From NCBI GenBank assembly GCA_002310215.1, contig DBYR01000001.1, positions 1-19,722 on the forward strand: 19,722 bases of DNA, given 5' to 3'. Both the position numbers and the translations under genes were made by a program. Below the pieces are notes generated by a model. It was not told where the DNA came from. It was given only the letters and a program-made list of their open reading frames with translations, and did no database searches. Positions within the stretch are counted from its first letter, which is position 1. Each line of letters starts with the position of its first letter. Source of the DNA: Bacteroidales bacterium UBA1181. GTDB taxonomy: Bacteria > Bacteroidota > Bacteroidia > Bacteroidales > Paludibacteraceae. Positions 1 through 8,600 of the stretch are shown here, one piece after another.

Positions 1-479
1 TCCCTCAAGTGTTCGCCGTAAGATCCGGCGCACGTACTTGTGGAACGATCAGTGTGTCTGAGCACTTTGAGAACTGGCAAAAGAATGGTGTCGAACTGGG
101 TGGTGTATACGACTGTAAGATCGTGTGCGAGGCTGGTGGTGGATCAGGTTCCATCGAGTACACCTACGCTTCCATGTGCTGGAACGGCTGCAAGGGTAAA
201 GGTAGCATCTGCGCTAAGAGTGGTTCTGTCTCTTCCGTCGAGGATGCTGAGGTTGAGGAGGATGGTATCGTCTTGATGCCTAACCCTGCCGAGAACTACT
301 TCATCGTGAAGAGCATCAAGGCGATCGAGCGCATCGATTTGATCAACATATTCGGTCAGACCGTTTACAGCAAGAGCAACAGCAATATGGTTGAGTTCAA
401 CTTGCCTGCCGGCACATACGTGGTGAAGATCGCTACGGAGGACGGCGCTGTTTCCGCTAAGAGATTGATCGTGAAATAA
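1..479 (+). CDS. C-terminal end of a GH11-like endo-1,4-beta-xylanase with T9SS sorting domain (5' partial)
   Basis: The gene runs in from the left edge; codons start at base 3 and the TAA is at 477-479, so no start codon is available. The first ~55 residues match the end of the GH11 jelly roll: VFAVRSGARTCGTISVSEHF, then an EHFENW segment, then YDCKIVCEAGGGSGS. Known GH11 enzymes have RTSGTITVSxHFxAW followed by a VEGYQSSGS-type strand whose Glu is the acid/base. The Glu in IVCEAG falls at that place, but the neighbouring Tyr is lost. A short Cys-containing linker (CWNGCKGKGSIC) and an acidic stretch follow. The last ~70 residues are a type A T9SS sorting domain (VLMPNPAENYF, INIFGQTVYS, LPAGTYVVKI, ending in RLIVK), which sends the protein across the outer membrane. 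The GH11 call rests on one fragment; the T9SS tail is very clear. Confidence 0.75.
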   Translation, partial: PQVFAVRSGARTCGTISVSEHFENWQKNGVELGGVYDCKIVCEAGGGSGSIEYTYASMCWNGCKGKGSICAKSGSVSSVEDAEVEEDGIVLMPNPAENYFIVKSIKAIERIDLINIFGQTVYSKSNSNMVEFNLPAGTYVVKIATEDGAVSAKRLIVK

Positions 480-491
480 GCAGAGAACATA

Positions 492-507
492 CGTACGGCT
501 TCGTACG
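492..507. other. Small stem-loop after the GH11 gene
   Basis: CGTACG is repeated as an inverted copy around a GCTT loop, giving a 6 bp stem 12 bases after the stop codon. It lies just before the main terminator and may stabilise the 3' end of the mRNA. Confidence 0.4.
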
Positions 508-518
508 GACTAAAAATA

Positions 519-550
519 AAAGGGAAGGTCGATACGACTTTCCCTTTTTT
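519..550 (+). terminator. Rho-independent terminator of the GH11 gene
   Basis: A 13 bp stem (519-531 with 535-547, one G-T wobble) with an ATA loop is followed by a run of T. It ends the upstream transcript and separates it from the GH53 gene 29 bases further on. Confidence 0.85.
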
Positions 551-553
551 CAT

Positions 554-561
554 TATCTTTG
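554..561 (+). promoter_or_regulatory. Candidate Bacteroides-type -7 element for the GH53 gene
   Basis: TATCTTTG fits the TAnnTTTG consensus of the Bacteroidota housekeeping sigma factor. It lies 17 bases before the ATG at 579 and just after the terminator. No clear TTTG -33 box is at the usual distance, so either the promoter is weak or activator-dependent, or the match is chance. Confidence 0.35.
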
Positions 562-578
562 GGCAAAAATCTAATAAG

Positions 579-1841
579 ATGAAGAGATTCAGCATATTAT
601 TCACGACGTTGCTTTGCTCCGTATCCCTCTCCGCCCAGACAATGCTCAGGGTCCACCAAGGGGAAAGCACGGAATCGACGGACATCACCGCCATGGATAG
701 CATCAAGCTCCAAGAGGACAACCTCAAGCTGATGGGCAACGGAAACATCCTCCACGCCTACCCGCTCTCGGAGGTGGACAGCGTGACTTTCTTCACGTTT
801 GAGGAGATGGAGGAGGAGACCCGATGGGTCGGCGGCGACATCTCCATGCTCCCCCGCTACGAAGGCCACGGCAACCCCTACTACGACATCGACGGCAACC
901 GTGTGAAACCGCTGGAGTTCTTTAAGCAACTCGGATGGAACGCCATGCGCGTGAGACTCTTCGTGGAGCCCTCCAAGGCGTCGAGGGAAGACATCGGCAG
1001 CGGTGTGGTGCAGGACCTGCCTTTCGTCATCCAACTGGGTAGGCAAATCAAGGAGGCCGGTTTCAAGTTCATGCTGGATTTCCACTACTCCGACTCATGG
1101 GCGGATCCCGGCAAGCAGACCACGCCTTCTTCCTGGCGCAACGCCAACGCATACGCCTTGAACGACACGCTGTACAACTACACCAAGAGGTGCCTCGTGG
1201 CCCTGAAGAACCAGGGCGCGGAGCCGGACTTCATCCAGATAGGCAATGAGATCTCCTACGGAATGCTGTGGAACACGGGAAAGGTGAACCCAAGCAGCGA
1301 CCAGAACTGGAACGTATTCTCCCAGTTCCTCCAAAACGCTTCCAAGGCCTGCAGGGAAGTATGCCCGAAGGCGAAGATCATCATCCACATAGAGCGTTCG
1401 GGGCAACCCGACGTGAGCTACAACTACTTCAAGCGCATCAAAGACCACAACGTGGATTATGACATCATCGGGCTGAGTTATTACCCCTTCTGGCACAACG
1501 ACCTCTCCGTCCTGGCCAACACGCTCAACCGACTGAAGCAGAGCTTCCCGGACAAAAGGGTGCAGATCGTGGAGACCGCCTACTACTACCAATGGTTCCC
1601 GAACGATGGCATCAGCTACGACTTCCGGAACAAATGGCCAGCCACCCCCGAAGGGCAACGTAAGTTCACGGAAGACCTCATCATAGAGTTGAAGAAGCAT
1701 GACAACGTGGACGGACTCTATTGGTGGTTCCCTGAGGAAAACGGCAACGGCGTCATCGACAACTGGATCAACCGGGGACTCTTCGACGACAACAACGGCA
1801 AGGCCCTGCCCGCCATCTATGAGTTGGGGAAGTTCAAATAA
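579..1841 (+). CDS. GH53 arabinogalactan endo-beta-1,4-galactanase
   Basis: This is a secreted glycosidase that cuts beta-1,4-galactan, such as pectin side chains. Residues 1-19 are a signal peptide ending in SLSA. Residues ~22-75 form a small module ending in PLSEVDSVTF, also seen in the secreted proteins of the CotH operon. From ~83 to 420 runs the GH53 barrel: GGDISMLPRYE, NAMRVRLFVEPS, DFHYSDSWADPGKQ, then FIQIGNEIS, whose Glu (E224) is the expected acid/base, and QIVETAYYYQW, whose Glu (E332) is the expected nucleophile. The end, GLYWWFPEEN followed by NRGLFDDNNGKALPA, is typical of the family. There is no T9SS tail, unlike the xylanase before it, so the enzyme is probably periplasmic or leaves by another route. 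Length is normal for the family plus the N-terminal module. Confidence 0.93.
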   Translation: MKRFSILFTTLLCSVSLSAQTMLRVHQGESTESTDITAMDSIKLQEDNLKLMGNGNILHAYPLSEVDSVTFFTFEEMEEETRWVGGDISMLPRYEGHGNPYYDIDGNRVKPLEFFKQLGWNAMRVRLFVEPSKASREDIGSGVVQDLPFVIQLGRQIKEAGFKFMLDFHYSDSWADPGKQTTPSSWRNANAYALNDTLYNYTKRCLVALKNQGAEPDFIQIGNEISYGMLWNTGKVNPSSDQNWNVFSQFLQNASKACREVCPKAKIIIHIERSGQPDVSYNYFKRIKDHNVDYDIIGLSYYPFWHNDLSVLANTLNRLKQSFPDKRVQIVETAYYYQWFPNDGISYDFRNKWPATPEGQRKFTEDLIIELKKHDNVDGLYWWFPEENGNGVIDNWINRGLFDDNNGKALPAIYELGKFK

Positions 1842-1915
1842 CAGAGACGTACCATGGATGTGTCTGACACGCAATGTGTAGTTGAAGCCTATGGATAACA
1901 ATATCTATGATGTAG

Positions 1916-1962
1916 TGTCAGGTCTGAAATGTCGTTCAAAAAAAATATGTCAAATCTGAAAT
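1916..1962. repeat. Pair of 15-base direct repeats before an unknown secreted gene
   Basis: TGTCAGGTCTGAAAT (1916-1930) recurs as TGTCAAATCTGAAAT (1948-1962), with two mismatches and a period of 32 bases. The second copy ends 8 bases before the preferred start at 1971. It could be an operator pair or a local duplication; the sequence cannot decide. Confidence 0.45.
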
Positions 1963-1970
1963 TTAGGAAT

Positions 1971-2669
1971 ATGAAAAATTTGAAAACATTAGTGATCGTG
2001 GGCTTGTCACTCCTCTTCGGGGGCACATGTTTTGCCCAACAACAGGAGGAATTCCAAAAGGATTCGGTGTGGGGGTTGGAATGGAACCTACAGGACTCTA
2101 TTTTGACCATGAGTTTTATGTCTTCTTGTGATGGGGTTGAAACCGTGCGAATAACATCATACATTGGAGGCGTATACAACGGTATGCCAGGTGAATTTTT
2201 TGAACATTGTGGTTTGATAGTTATGCCTGGTGGATTTACTGCCTATATTTCTGAGATAGAAGATATAATCTATTCCTCATTGATGGTTGATACTATATCC
2301 GCAAATTTGACGAGATACACTCTTTCTGTACAATTGGGCTCCGTGTATCTAACTATTCCTCAAGATCTTTCCTCCTATCTTGGTTATTTTGGTGTGATGC
2401 TTACCAGCCAAGATCATAGTTACTGGGATGTTTATTGGCCATATAATGATGATTTTACAAAATGTAACCAGTTTATGTATTTTAATTTGTTGAATTCCCT
2501 TACGTGGAACGAGGACTATAGAAATGATTCGGCTTTGTACAACGAAGTATATTATTCCATGACAGGTATTCCTCTGCGCGAGATGCCAGAGAATGAACCC
2601 GTCATCGTCGTGAGGAAGAGTGCGGACAATCAGGTTGTCAGCAGCAGGGTATGTATGCGGAGACGATGA
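1971..2669 (+). CDS. Secreted protein of unknown function with a short T9SS-like tail
   Basis: I do not recognise the body of this 232-residue protein. I chose the ATG at 1971 rather than the in-frame one at 1929 because it gives a clean signal peptide: MKNLKTLVIVGLSLLFGG, cleaved after TCFA. The next residues are acidic and polar with many aromatic residues and predicted beta strands, including two short Cys-containing segments. The last ~35 residues (VYYSMTGIPLRE, then PVIVVRKSADNQVVSSRV) resemble the second half of a Bacteroidales C-terminal sorting domain, whose pattern is YxxxGxxL...IVRxxDGxVxxxKV. The first half, with a PNP motif, is missing. Base composition is clearly more AT-rich than the genes on either side, especially at third codon positions, which hints at separate ancestry. 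It stands alone between the GH53 gene and a terminator. Confidence 0.7.
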   Translation: MKNLKTLVIVGLSLLFGGTCFAQQQEEFQKDSVWGLEWNLQDSILTMSFMSSCDGVETVRITSYIGGVYNGMPGEFFEHCGLIVMPGGFTAYISEIEDIIYSSLMVDTISANLTRYTLSVQLGSVYLTIPQDLSSYLGYFGVMLTSQDHSYWDVYWPYNDDFTKCNQFMYFNLLNSLTWNEDYRNDSALYNEVYYSMTGIPLREMPENEPVIVVRKSADNQVVSSRVCMRRR

Positions 2670-2719
2670 GAAAAGGGATTCCTCCTCGCATGGAGAGATC
2701 CACGTCATACAAACAAATA

Positions 2720-2757
2720 GGGTGTGTCAATACCAAGCGGTTTCGACACACCCTTTT
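2720..2757. terminator. Bidirectional terminator between convergent genes
   Basis: GGGTGTGTC (2720-2728) pairs perfectly with GACACACCC (2745-2753). TTTTCCTT follows on the plus strand and TATTTGTTTG on the minus strand. It can end both the unknown secreted gene (plus) and the GlsB-type gene (minus). Confidence 0.75.
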
Positions 2758-2788
2758 CCTTATTCCCCCACCAGGGGTTAGTTAGCCA

Positions 2789-3025
2789 TCATTTGAACTT
2801 GGAGATGATCCACAACAAGAGGATAGAACCTACAGTGGCGGTCACGATTTGTCCGATGATGCCGGCAGACTCGAATCCCAAGAGGCCGAAGAGCCATCCG
2901 CCCAAGATACCACCGATGATACCGACGATCATATTGACCAACAAACCCTTGCTGGCGCCGGAAAACAATTTGCTTCCCAAGAAACCAGCCAATGCTCCAA
3001 TAGCGAGAAAAATTAGCAATTCCAT
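2789..3025 (-). CDS. GlsB/YeaQ/YmgE family small membrane protein
   Basis: This 78-residue protein is almost wholly hydrophobic with the glycine pattern of the transglycosylase-associated (Transgly_assoc) family. An N-terminal helix (LLIFLAIGALAGFLGSKLF) is followed by a short loop with SKGLLVNMIVGIIGGILGGW and a last helix that ends in a Lys. Three inner-membrane helices are expected. Members are often stress-induced, but their biochemical role is not settled, and the old link to transglycosylases is only a name. The gene is monocistronic, diverges from the FKBP operon and converges on the terminator before it. Size and motif order are normal for the family. Confidence 0.88.
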   Translation of the reverse strand: MELLIFLAIGALAGFLGSKLFSGASKGLLVNMIVGIIGGILGGWLFGLLGFESAGIIGQIVTATVGSILLLWIISKFK

Positions 3026-3071
3026 ATTTTTATAATTTAGTTAATAGTGATTCTAACCTGTTACACACTAA

Positions 3072-3079
3072 CAAAATTA
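3072..3079 (-). promoter_or_regulatory. Candidate -7 element for the GlsB-type gene
   Basis: Read on the minus strand this is TAATTTTG, a TAnnTTTG match about 46 bases before the ATG at 3025. A TTTG lies upstream but at 13 rather than ~19 bases, so support is partial. Confidence 0.3.
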
Positions 3080-3152
3080 TAAAAAATATTTACAAATGGC
3101 TCGAAGACAATATAATTTTTCAAATAGAGGCTATTCCGATAATTTTTTTACC

Positions 3153-3160
3153 TACCTTTG
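3153..3160 (+). promoter_or_regulatory. Candidate -7 element for the FKBP operon
   Basis: TACCTTTG is an exact TAnnTTTG match 33 bases before the ATG at 3194, in an AT-rich intergenic stretch. The -33 region shows no exact TTTG at 19-21 bases, so this is a single-box prediction. Confidence 0.45.
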
Positions 3161-3193
3161 TGCTAAGACAAACAATAAAGAATATTTTTAGAA

Positions 3194-3778
3194 ATGGACA
3201 AAATCAGCTACGCGTTAGGCATAAGCATGGCGGGAAACCTCAAAAGCGCAGGGATAAAAGACTTAAACATAGGGGAATTGACAAGAGGAATTTCCGACGT
3301 GTTTAGCGGCAAGGAACCTGATATGACGCCGGAAGAGGCGCAACAAATCCTTGGTCAACACTTCGCGAAGTTACAAGACGAGGTGGACGCAAAAAACAAG
3401 GAGGCAGGGAATGCCTTCCTGGAGAAGAATAAGACACAGAAGGGAGTTGTCACGACAACGAGCGGATTGCAATATACCGTCCTTCAAGAGGGTAATGGAC
3501 CTAAACCGAAAGCTTCGGACACTGTTCGTTGCCACTATGAGGGCCGCCTCATCGACGGAACCGTGTTCGACAGTTCGTACCGCCGCAACCAACCGGCCGA
3601 CTTCCCTGTCAACCAGGTGATCGCAGGATGGGTGGAGGCGCTGCAGTTGATGCCAGTGGGCTCCAAGTGGAGGCTCTTCGTGCCATCGGAACTCGCGTAT
3701 GGAGAGCATGGGGCAGGCGATGTGATCAGACCACATTCCACCCTCATATTCGATGTAGAACTTCTTCAAATCATCTAA
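3194..3778 (+). CDS. FKBP-type peptidyl-prolyl cis-trans isomerase, cytoplasmic (FklB-like)
   Basis: The 194-residue protein has an N-terminal FKBP_N helical dimerisation region (residues ~1-85, starting DKISYALGISMAGNL) and a C-terminal FKBP fold (~90-194). The isomerase pocket residues are present: Tyr in VRCHYEG, FDSSY, VIAGW and the final YGEHGAG loop. There is no signal peptide, so it should act in the cytoplasm. It is first of three FKBP genes; the next start is 10 bases after its stop, so they are almost certainly co-transcribed. Function: speeding rotation about Xaa-Pro bonds and holding folding intermediates. It also resembles the FkpA/MIP group, but those are exported. Confidence 0.93.
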   Translation: MDKISYALGISMAGNLKSAGIKDLNIGELTRGISDVFSGKEPDMTPEEAQQILGQHFAKLQDEVDAKNKEAGNAFLEKNKTQKGVVTTTSGLQYTVLQEGNGPKPKASDTVRCHYEGRLIDGTVFDSSYRRNQPADFPVNQVIAGWVEALQLMPVGSKWRLFVPSELAYGEHGAGDVIRPHSTLIFDVELLQII

Positions 3779-3788
3779 TATCAATCAC

Positions 3789-4565
3789 ATGAAAAAGATC
3801 GTTTTAACGGCGGCACTCATCGCAGCATGCGCCGCCTATACCACTGAGGCAAAGCCTAAAAAAGCCAAGTCAGAGACAGTAGCGCTCAAAACAGCAAAGG
3901 ACTCCACCAGCTACGCATTCGGTTTGGAGTTCGCCAAGAGTATCAACCAGACCTTGTCCAACCTGCCAGGTGGACCGTATGACAAAGACTTGCTTTTGGA
4001 AGCGCTCAACAAAATGATTAAAGACGATACGCTCACCTTGGCATTCCCTGAGAAAAATGCGAATGAAATCATCCAAAAGAACTTGAAATTAGCCCAAGAC
4101 GCCGAGAACCAAAAGCGCATGGAGGAGCAAAAAAAGTTCTTGGCCGAGAACAAAAAGCGTCCTGAGGTTATCGAAACACCTTCCGGGCTTCAGTACGAGG
4201 TGCTGAAGATGGGTGACGGCAACAAACCGTCTTCTCCTAACAGTAGGGTGAAAGTGCATTACGTCGGTACATTGATGGACGGAAAAGAGTTTGACAGCTC
4301 CTACAAACGTGGTGAACCGGCCGAGTTCGAACTGAAAGGTGTGATCAAAGGTTGGACGGAGGGTCTGCAACTGATGCCAGTCGGATCCAAATTCAAATTC
4401 TACATTCCTTCCGACTTGGGATACGGAGAACATGGTCAAGGCCCTATCCCGGCATTCTCCACCCTCATCTTTGAGGTGGAATTATTGGACGTGACCAACC
4501 CGGACCAGGCGGTCATCAAGGGTGAGAAGTACCAATTCCAACAATATCAACGTAAAACAGAATAA
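3789..4565 (+). CDS. FKBP-type peptidyl-prolyl isomerase, exported
   Basis: This is the second FKBP of the operon, 258 residues. Residues 1-22 look like a signal peptide (MKKIVLTAALIAACAAY, with cleavage possible after TEA). An IAAC lipobox at C14 is also conceivable, though the hydrophobic core would be short. A helical FKBP_N domain follows (~35-120, with SYAFGLEFAKS), then a charged coiled linker (~100-130) and the FKBP fold (~130-235: VHYVGTL, FDSSY, VIKGW, YGEHGQG). After the fold comes a 23-residue polar tail ending in QYQRKTE. The layout matches FkpA/MIP-type periplasmic chaperone-isomerases that act on outer-membrane and secreted proteins. Whether it is soluble or lipidated is open. 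Confidence 0.9.
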   Translation: MKKIVLTAALIAACAAYTTEAKPKKAKSETVALKTAKDSTSYAFGLEFAKSINQTLSNLPGGPYDKDLLLEALNKMIKDDTLTLAFPEKNANEIIQKNLKLAQDAENQKRMEEQKKFLAENKKRPEVIETPSGLQYEVLKMGDGNKPSSPNSRVKVHYVGTLMDGKEFDSSYKRGEPAEFELKGVIKGWTEGLQLMPVGSKFKFYIPSDLGYGEHGQGPIPAFSTLIFEVELLDVTNPDQAVIKGEKYQFQQYQRKTE

Positions 4566-4585
4566 ATTTCAACAATAAAAAAGAG

Positions 4586-5335
4586 ATGAAAAAAGTATTA
4601 GTTTCAGTTCTCGCCGTAGTTGCGGGAACAGCGTTCTTCTCCTCTTGTGGCAACAATGTGAAGACGGCAAAAATGGAGAGTTACATGGATACGGTCAGCT
4701 ATGCGCAAGGTTTAGTGGGGGGTACCGAATATGGCAAATATTTAGACAATCCGGACATTAACGGCAACAAGCAGATCTTCAGCCAAGCGTTTGCCTTGGG
4801 TCTCGCCAATGATTCCGCTAAATTCGCCATGACACGGGAAGAGGCTTACGAGATACTTCAGAAGTATAACATGAAGATGCGCGAAGAGGCTCAGAAGAAG
4901 ATGGAGGAAGAGCGTAAAGCCGCTGCCGCAATGATGAAGATTAAATCCGATGAGGCCATCGAGAAATACAAGCAAGAGGAGGGCGTGAAGACCACAGAAA
5001 GCGGATTGATGTACAAAATCATCAAGGCTGGTAATGGCGCTATCCCTGCGGAGACTGATATCGTGGAAGTGAACTATGAAGGCAAACTGGTGGACGGCAC
5101 GGTTTTTGATAGTTCCTACGAGCGTAAACAATCCGTCAAATTCCCTGTGAATGGCGTGATCAAGGGTTGGACGGAAGCGTTGAAGATGATGCCGGTTGGT
5201 TCTACTTGGGAGTTGATGATTCCTTCTGAATTGGCTTACGGTGAGCGCGGAGCTGGTAATGCTATTCCTGGCAACGCCGCATTGATCTTTAAGGTCGATT
5301 TGCTTGGCAAGGAAGCTGGTTCGGCTCAGAAGTAA
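4586..5335 (+). CDS. FKBP-type peptidyl-prolyl isomerase lipoprotein
   Basis: Third FKBP, 249 residues. The N-terminus MKKVLVSVLAVVAGTAFFSSC has a clear lipobox (FSSC) with C21 as the acylated cysteine, so the mature protein sits in a membrane, probably the outer membrane facing the periplasm. The residues after C21 (GNNVK) lack the acidic surface-export signal known from Bacteroides lipoproteins. Helical FKBP_N lies at ~33-100 (VSYAQGLVGGTEYG), a long Lys/Glu/Met coiled coil at ~100-140, and the FKBP fold at ~145-245 (VNYEGKL, FDSSY, VIKGW, YGERGAG). Starting 20 bases after the previous stop, it closes the operon before a strong terminator. Confidence 0.92.
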   Translation: MKKVLVSVLAVVAGTAFFSSCGNNVKTAKMESYMDTVSYAQGLVGGTEYGKYLDNPDINGNKQIFSQAFALGLANDSAKFAMTREEAYEILQKYNMKMREEAQKKMEEERKAAAAMMKIKSDEAIEKYKQEEGVKTTESGLMYKIIKAGNGAIPAETDIVEVNYEGKLVDGTVFDSSYERKQSVKFPVNGVIKGWTEALKMMPVGSTWELMIPSELAYGERGAGNAIPGNAALIFKVDLLGKEAGSAQK

Positions 5336-5359
5336 TATATTACAGATTTATGAATCGGG

Positions 5360-5389
5360 AAAGGGGGTCTGAATGGACCTCCTTTTTTT
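5360..5389 (+). terminator. Rho-independent terminator of the FKBP operon
   Basis: AAAGGGGGTC (5360-5369) pairs with GACCTCCTTT (5376-5385) with one G-T wobble, followed by further T residues. It lies 25 bases after the last FKBP stop codon. Confidence 0.85.
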
Positions 5390-5554
5390 GTGATTATATT
5401 TATCTTCCTTGCCGCCTTTCCCCCTCCGAAATGGAGCTTAGAATGAAGGAATGGGAGGAACGATGCACGAACGTCCCATTGGGATTGCATGGGTCTGTGG
5501 TGTGATGTTTCGGGGAGGATAGGTTAGACCATCCTGCTCAATGATATTTATACG
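5390..5554. other. Gene-free spacer between convergent operons
   Basis: I see no convincing reading frame, RNA gene or repeat between the FKBP terminator and the inverted repeat at 5555. It is the tail-to-tail gap of two convergent operons. Confidence 0.5.
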
Positions 5555-5593
5555 AAGCGAGGGGGTCGCCCACAATGGACAACCCCCTCGCTT
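5555..5593. terminator. Perfect 12 bp inverted repeat, probable terminator of the CotH operon
   Basis: AAGCGAGGGGGT (5555-5566) pairs perfectly with ACCCCCTCGCTT (5582-5593) around a 15-base loop. It lies 18 bases after the stop of the large CotH gene on the minus strand. Neither flank has a pure T-run, so it may block RNA decay or act as a weak bidirectional terminator. Confidence 0.6.
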
Positions 5594-5610
5594 GTGTTAT
5601 GTTTAAGTAA

Positions 5611-8600
5611 TTATAATCCTCTGCTTTGCAGATCTTTTTGGATCCAGAGAAGTCTTTCCTTGATGAATTTCTTCATGACATCGATGGATTTTTGGTAGTC
5701 TTCGATTGAGACGTTGTTGGTGCCGCCACCGCCACCGCCCCACATCATGCCGCCACCGCCGCTGCTTGCGGAGTAGCCGACCTTGTTGGCTGTTGCTGAC
5801 AACTCATTCTCTTTACCTTTTTGATCGATGTAGGCCATGATGACATCCATGTCGTTCACCATCCAATCGATTCTCTCCTTTACTAAGGCAAGGAATTCTT
5901 TCTGTGCGAAGAATTTGAGGAACCAGTTGGTGCCTGTCGCTTGTTCTTTGGCGCCGATGTAGTAATCCTCTGGCTTGTTGTACCAAGCGTAGTCGGTGCC
6001 GCCACCGCCACCGCCCCACATGCCGCCACCACCGCCGAACATGGTCTCGAACGGGTTACCACCGAAGGCGAGGTCGAAGTCCCATACCGGACCCATACGG
6101 ATGATGCCATCCTTCATGATGTGGCAGTAACAGCTGGTGAACATGTTACCATCGTAGTCCTTGCTCAACTCCTTGATGACGTACCAGTCGGCGAAGGAAG
6201 GAAGGTCGATTAGTTCCTTCACTTTACTCCAATTGTTGCCGTACAAGGCATTCTCCAAATCATTGATTTTGCCTTTTACATATTGCAGCTCTTGGCTATT
6301 GTCTGGTACTTCAGGATGCTTGACGTTGAAGACGTTCTTACTCTTCTCACCTTCGAATTGGTAGCCAGCGTTACCGCCGCCGCCACCGCCGCCCCACATG
6401 AAGCCGCCACCGCCGGTTGACTTCACTTTATAGTCGGCCTCTACCAGATATTCGCCTGGTACTCTGTTCTTGTTGATCTTGGCTTGCTCGCAGAAGTAGT
6501 AGTTGCCCACGTGCTTCCCGTTGAGTACTAATTCCACGTTGAAGCCACTTGGCGACCAGTCTGCCGTGGTGTATCTCTTGGAGAGGTAGTTCGCCATCTC
6601 GTTTCTCAGGAAGGTTGCGTCGTAGTAGTTGGCGAGCAAGATCCATCTTTTGTGCTCCAGCATGCCCAATACTTCGTCCTCCTTGTTCTGCTTGATGGCG
6701 TATGGTCTCTTGTCGCTGCTTGCGTCCCATGTGGAGTTACCACGTCCTTTAATCTGTACCTTGTCCGATCCGGCGTCGTAGTTCACGGTTCCGTCCACGT
6801 TGTACATGATCATGTCGGTTCTGTCGATCCATTCCGTCTTGGAAGTGATGGCTTTGTTGTTAGGCGTATTGATGTACAATACTGGGATGCCGCTGTTGTG
6901 GACGTTCACGTTGTAGGTACGTACGTCACCCGAAGAGGAAACTACCTTGAACTGTTTCGTCTTCAAGTAATTAACCTTTGCGCCGCTCTTCACCTCTTCG
7001 CCATCCGCATAGACGGTCGCGCCGTTGGATGTTTTGATGGAGGCTTCCAAGTTGAATTCCACCAAGTAAGGAACGAACACGTCTATGTTGTTGCCCGAAA
7101 TGGTTGCCTTGTAGTCGGAGAGCAGTGCGTTGCCGTTGCTGTTCTTCGAGAGAGAGAACTCAGTGATCTCATTGCTTCCGTTCTTATCATCCTTGGCTGT
7201 CTTCGCGTCATTTTCGAATCTGGTGGCGAGCCAGTTGACTCTCCTTAACAGCCATTCGTTGATGGCCGAGAGCTCTTTCCGTAGAGCACCTTCTATTTCT
7301 CCGCCTCCGGCTGTAGCCAGACCGTTAGCGTCCCACAATGCCTCGTTGCCGATGAAGGATGCTACGATTTCGGCCTTCATGCCGTCCGTCTCTGTCTCAA
7401 GCGCTGAGAGCTTTCCTTTCATGTCGTTGAATTTCTCGGCGACCAATCCCACGAAGTAAGGGTCCTCGAACAGGCGGGCGAACCAGCCCTCTTTCCTGAG
7501 GGTGAATCCCTCATACGATGCGCTGTTGTTGCCGAGATAGTCCTCCATGTTGGAGATCGGTCCCATCACAATCTTTCCCTCGCTGTTGATGTTGAGGTAG
7601 CAGTTGGATTCGAAAGCCGCTTCCGAGTTGCCGCATATCTCGTTGATGAGGTACCACTCCACGAAGCTGTTTACGTCGATGAGGTTGCGGTAGCCTCTGC
7701 TGGCATCCTTGAAGTTCGAGCCGTATAATGCTTTCTCGAAGTCATTGATGGCTTTTTCCGCATCGGAAAGGTTAGCGTCGTCAGGATCCACTAGTTTGAA
7801 ATGGATCTTGGAGGTCTCCGCTTGGAAATGTGGATCGGTGTCGTCCGCCTCGTCTGTCGCTTCCAGCAGGATGCCGGAGTTGACGCGGTCCTCCGCGATG
7901 CGTGGATCTTCGCTCAACACGTAACTACCCATGTGCTTTCCGTTCACGATCAGCTCGACTGCTTGGGAAGATGGAGTCCATCCCAAGTCTGTCCAATCCG
8001 AACTCATGAATTGACCGATTCGGTTTCTAAGCAAGGACTTATCGTCATTGTTTGCCTGTAAAGTCCATCTCTTTCCCTTGGACAAGCCGAATAAATCAGT
8101 CTTCTTGTCGAGTTTGAGACTATAGGAACGCTTGGCTGCCTGAGAATACTTCCCTCCTTTGAATTTAACTGAGAGGTCCACCGAGAATGGAGCCTTGTCG
8201 TTCGGCATGATCTCCGCAGGACAAAGCGTAGACCAGTTGTTGGAAACCGCTTCATCGTCTGTGGTGGTTATCTTAATCACAGGGAGTCCGGAGTTGTTGA
8301 TCTCTACGGTGTAGGTGTCCATCTCTCCGCTTGCGGCCACAACTTTATATGTGACGGTTTGGGCGAAGCTTTGTTTGGTGACACCGCTTTTTTGTAAGGA
8401 TTGTTTCAAGTCATAGACTTTCCCTTTCGTGACGAAGGAGAGAGCCAATGAGTTCCGGTCCTTCAGATAAGGTACGAAGATGGTAAATGAGTTGCCGTTC
8501 TTTGTTCCTTCGACATCCGCCAATATGATTCCCTCGTTGGATTCGGCTGTGAGGTAAACACGTTCCAACTTGTTGCCGTCCACCGATTTGTCCGATTGGT

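Noticed and set aside
1929..1970. Earlier ATG for the unknown secreted gene
   Set aside because: It would add 14 polar residues before a clean signal peptide that begins at 1971.
5720..6420. Gly-codon runs as a CRISPR-like or satellite array
   Set aside because: The repeats are in frame, spaced by 200-350 bases and explained by glycine-rich inserts in the CotH protein.
6652..7248. Long plus-strand frame opposite the large CotH gene
   Set aside because: It is an antisense shadow of a strongly supported coding region, with no recognisable motif.
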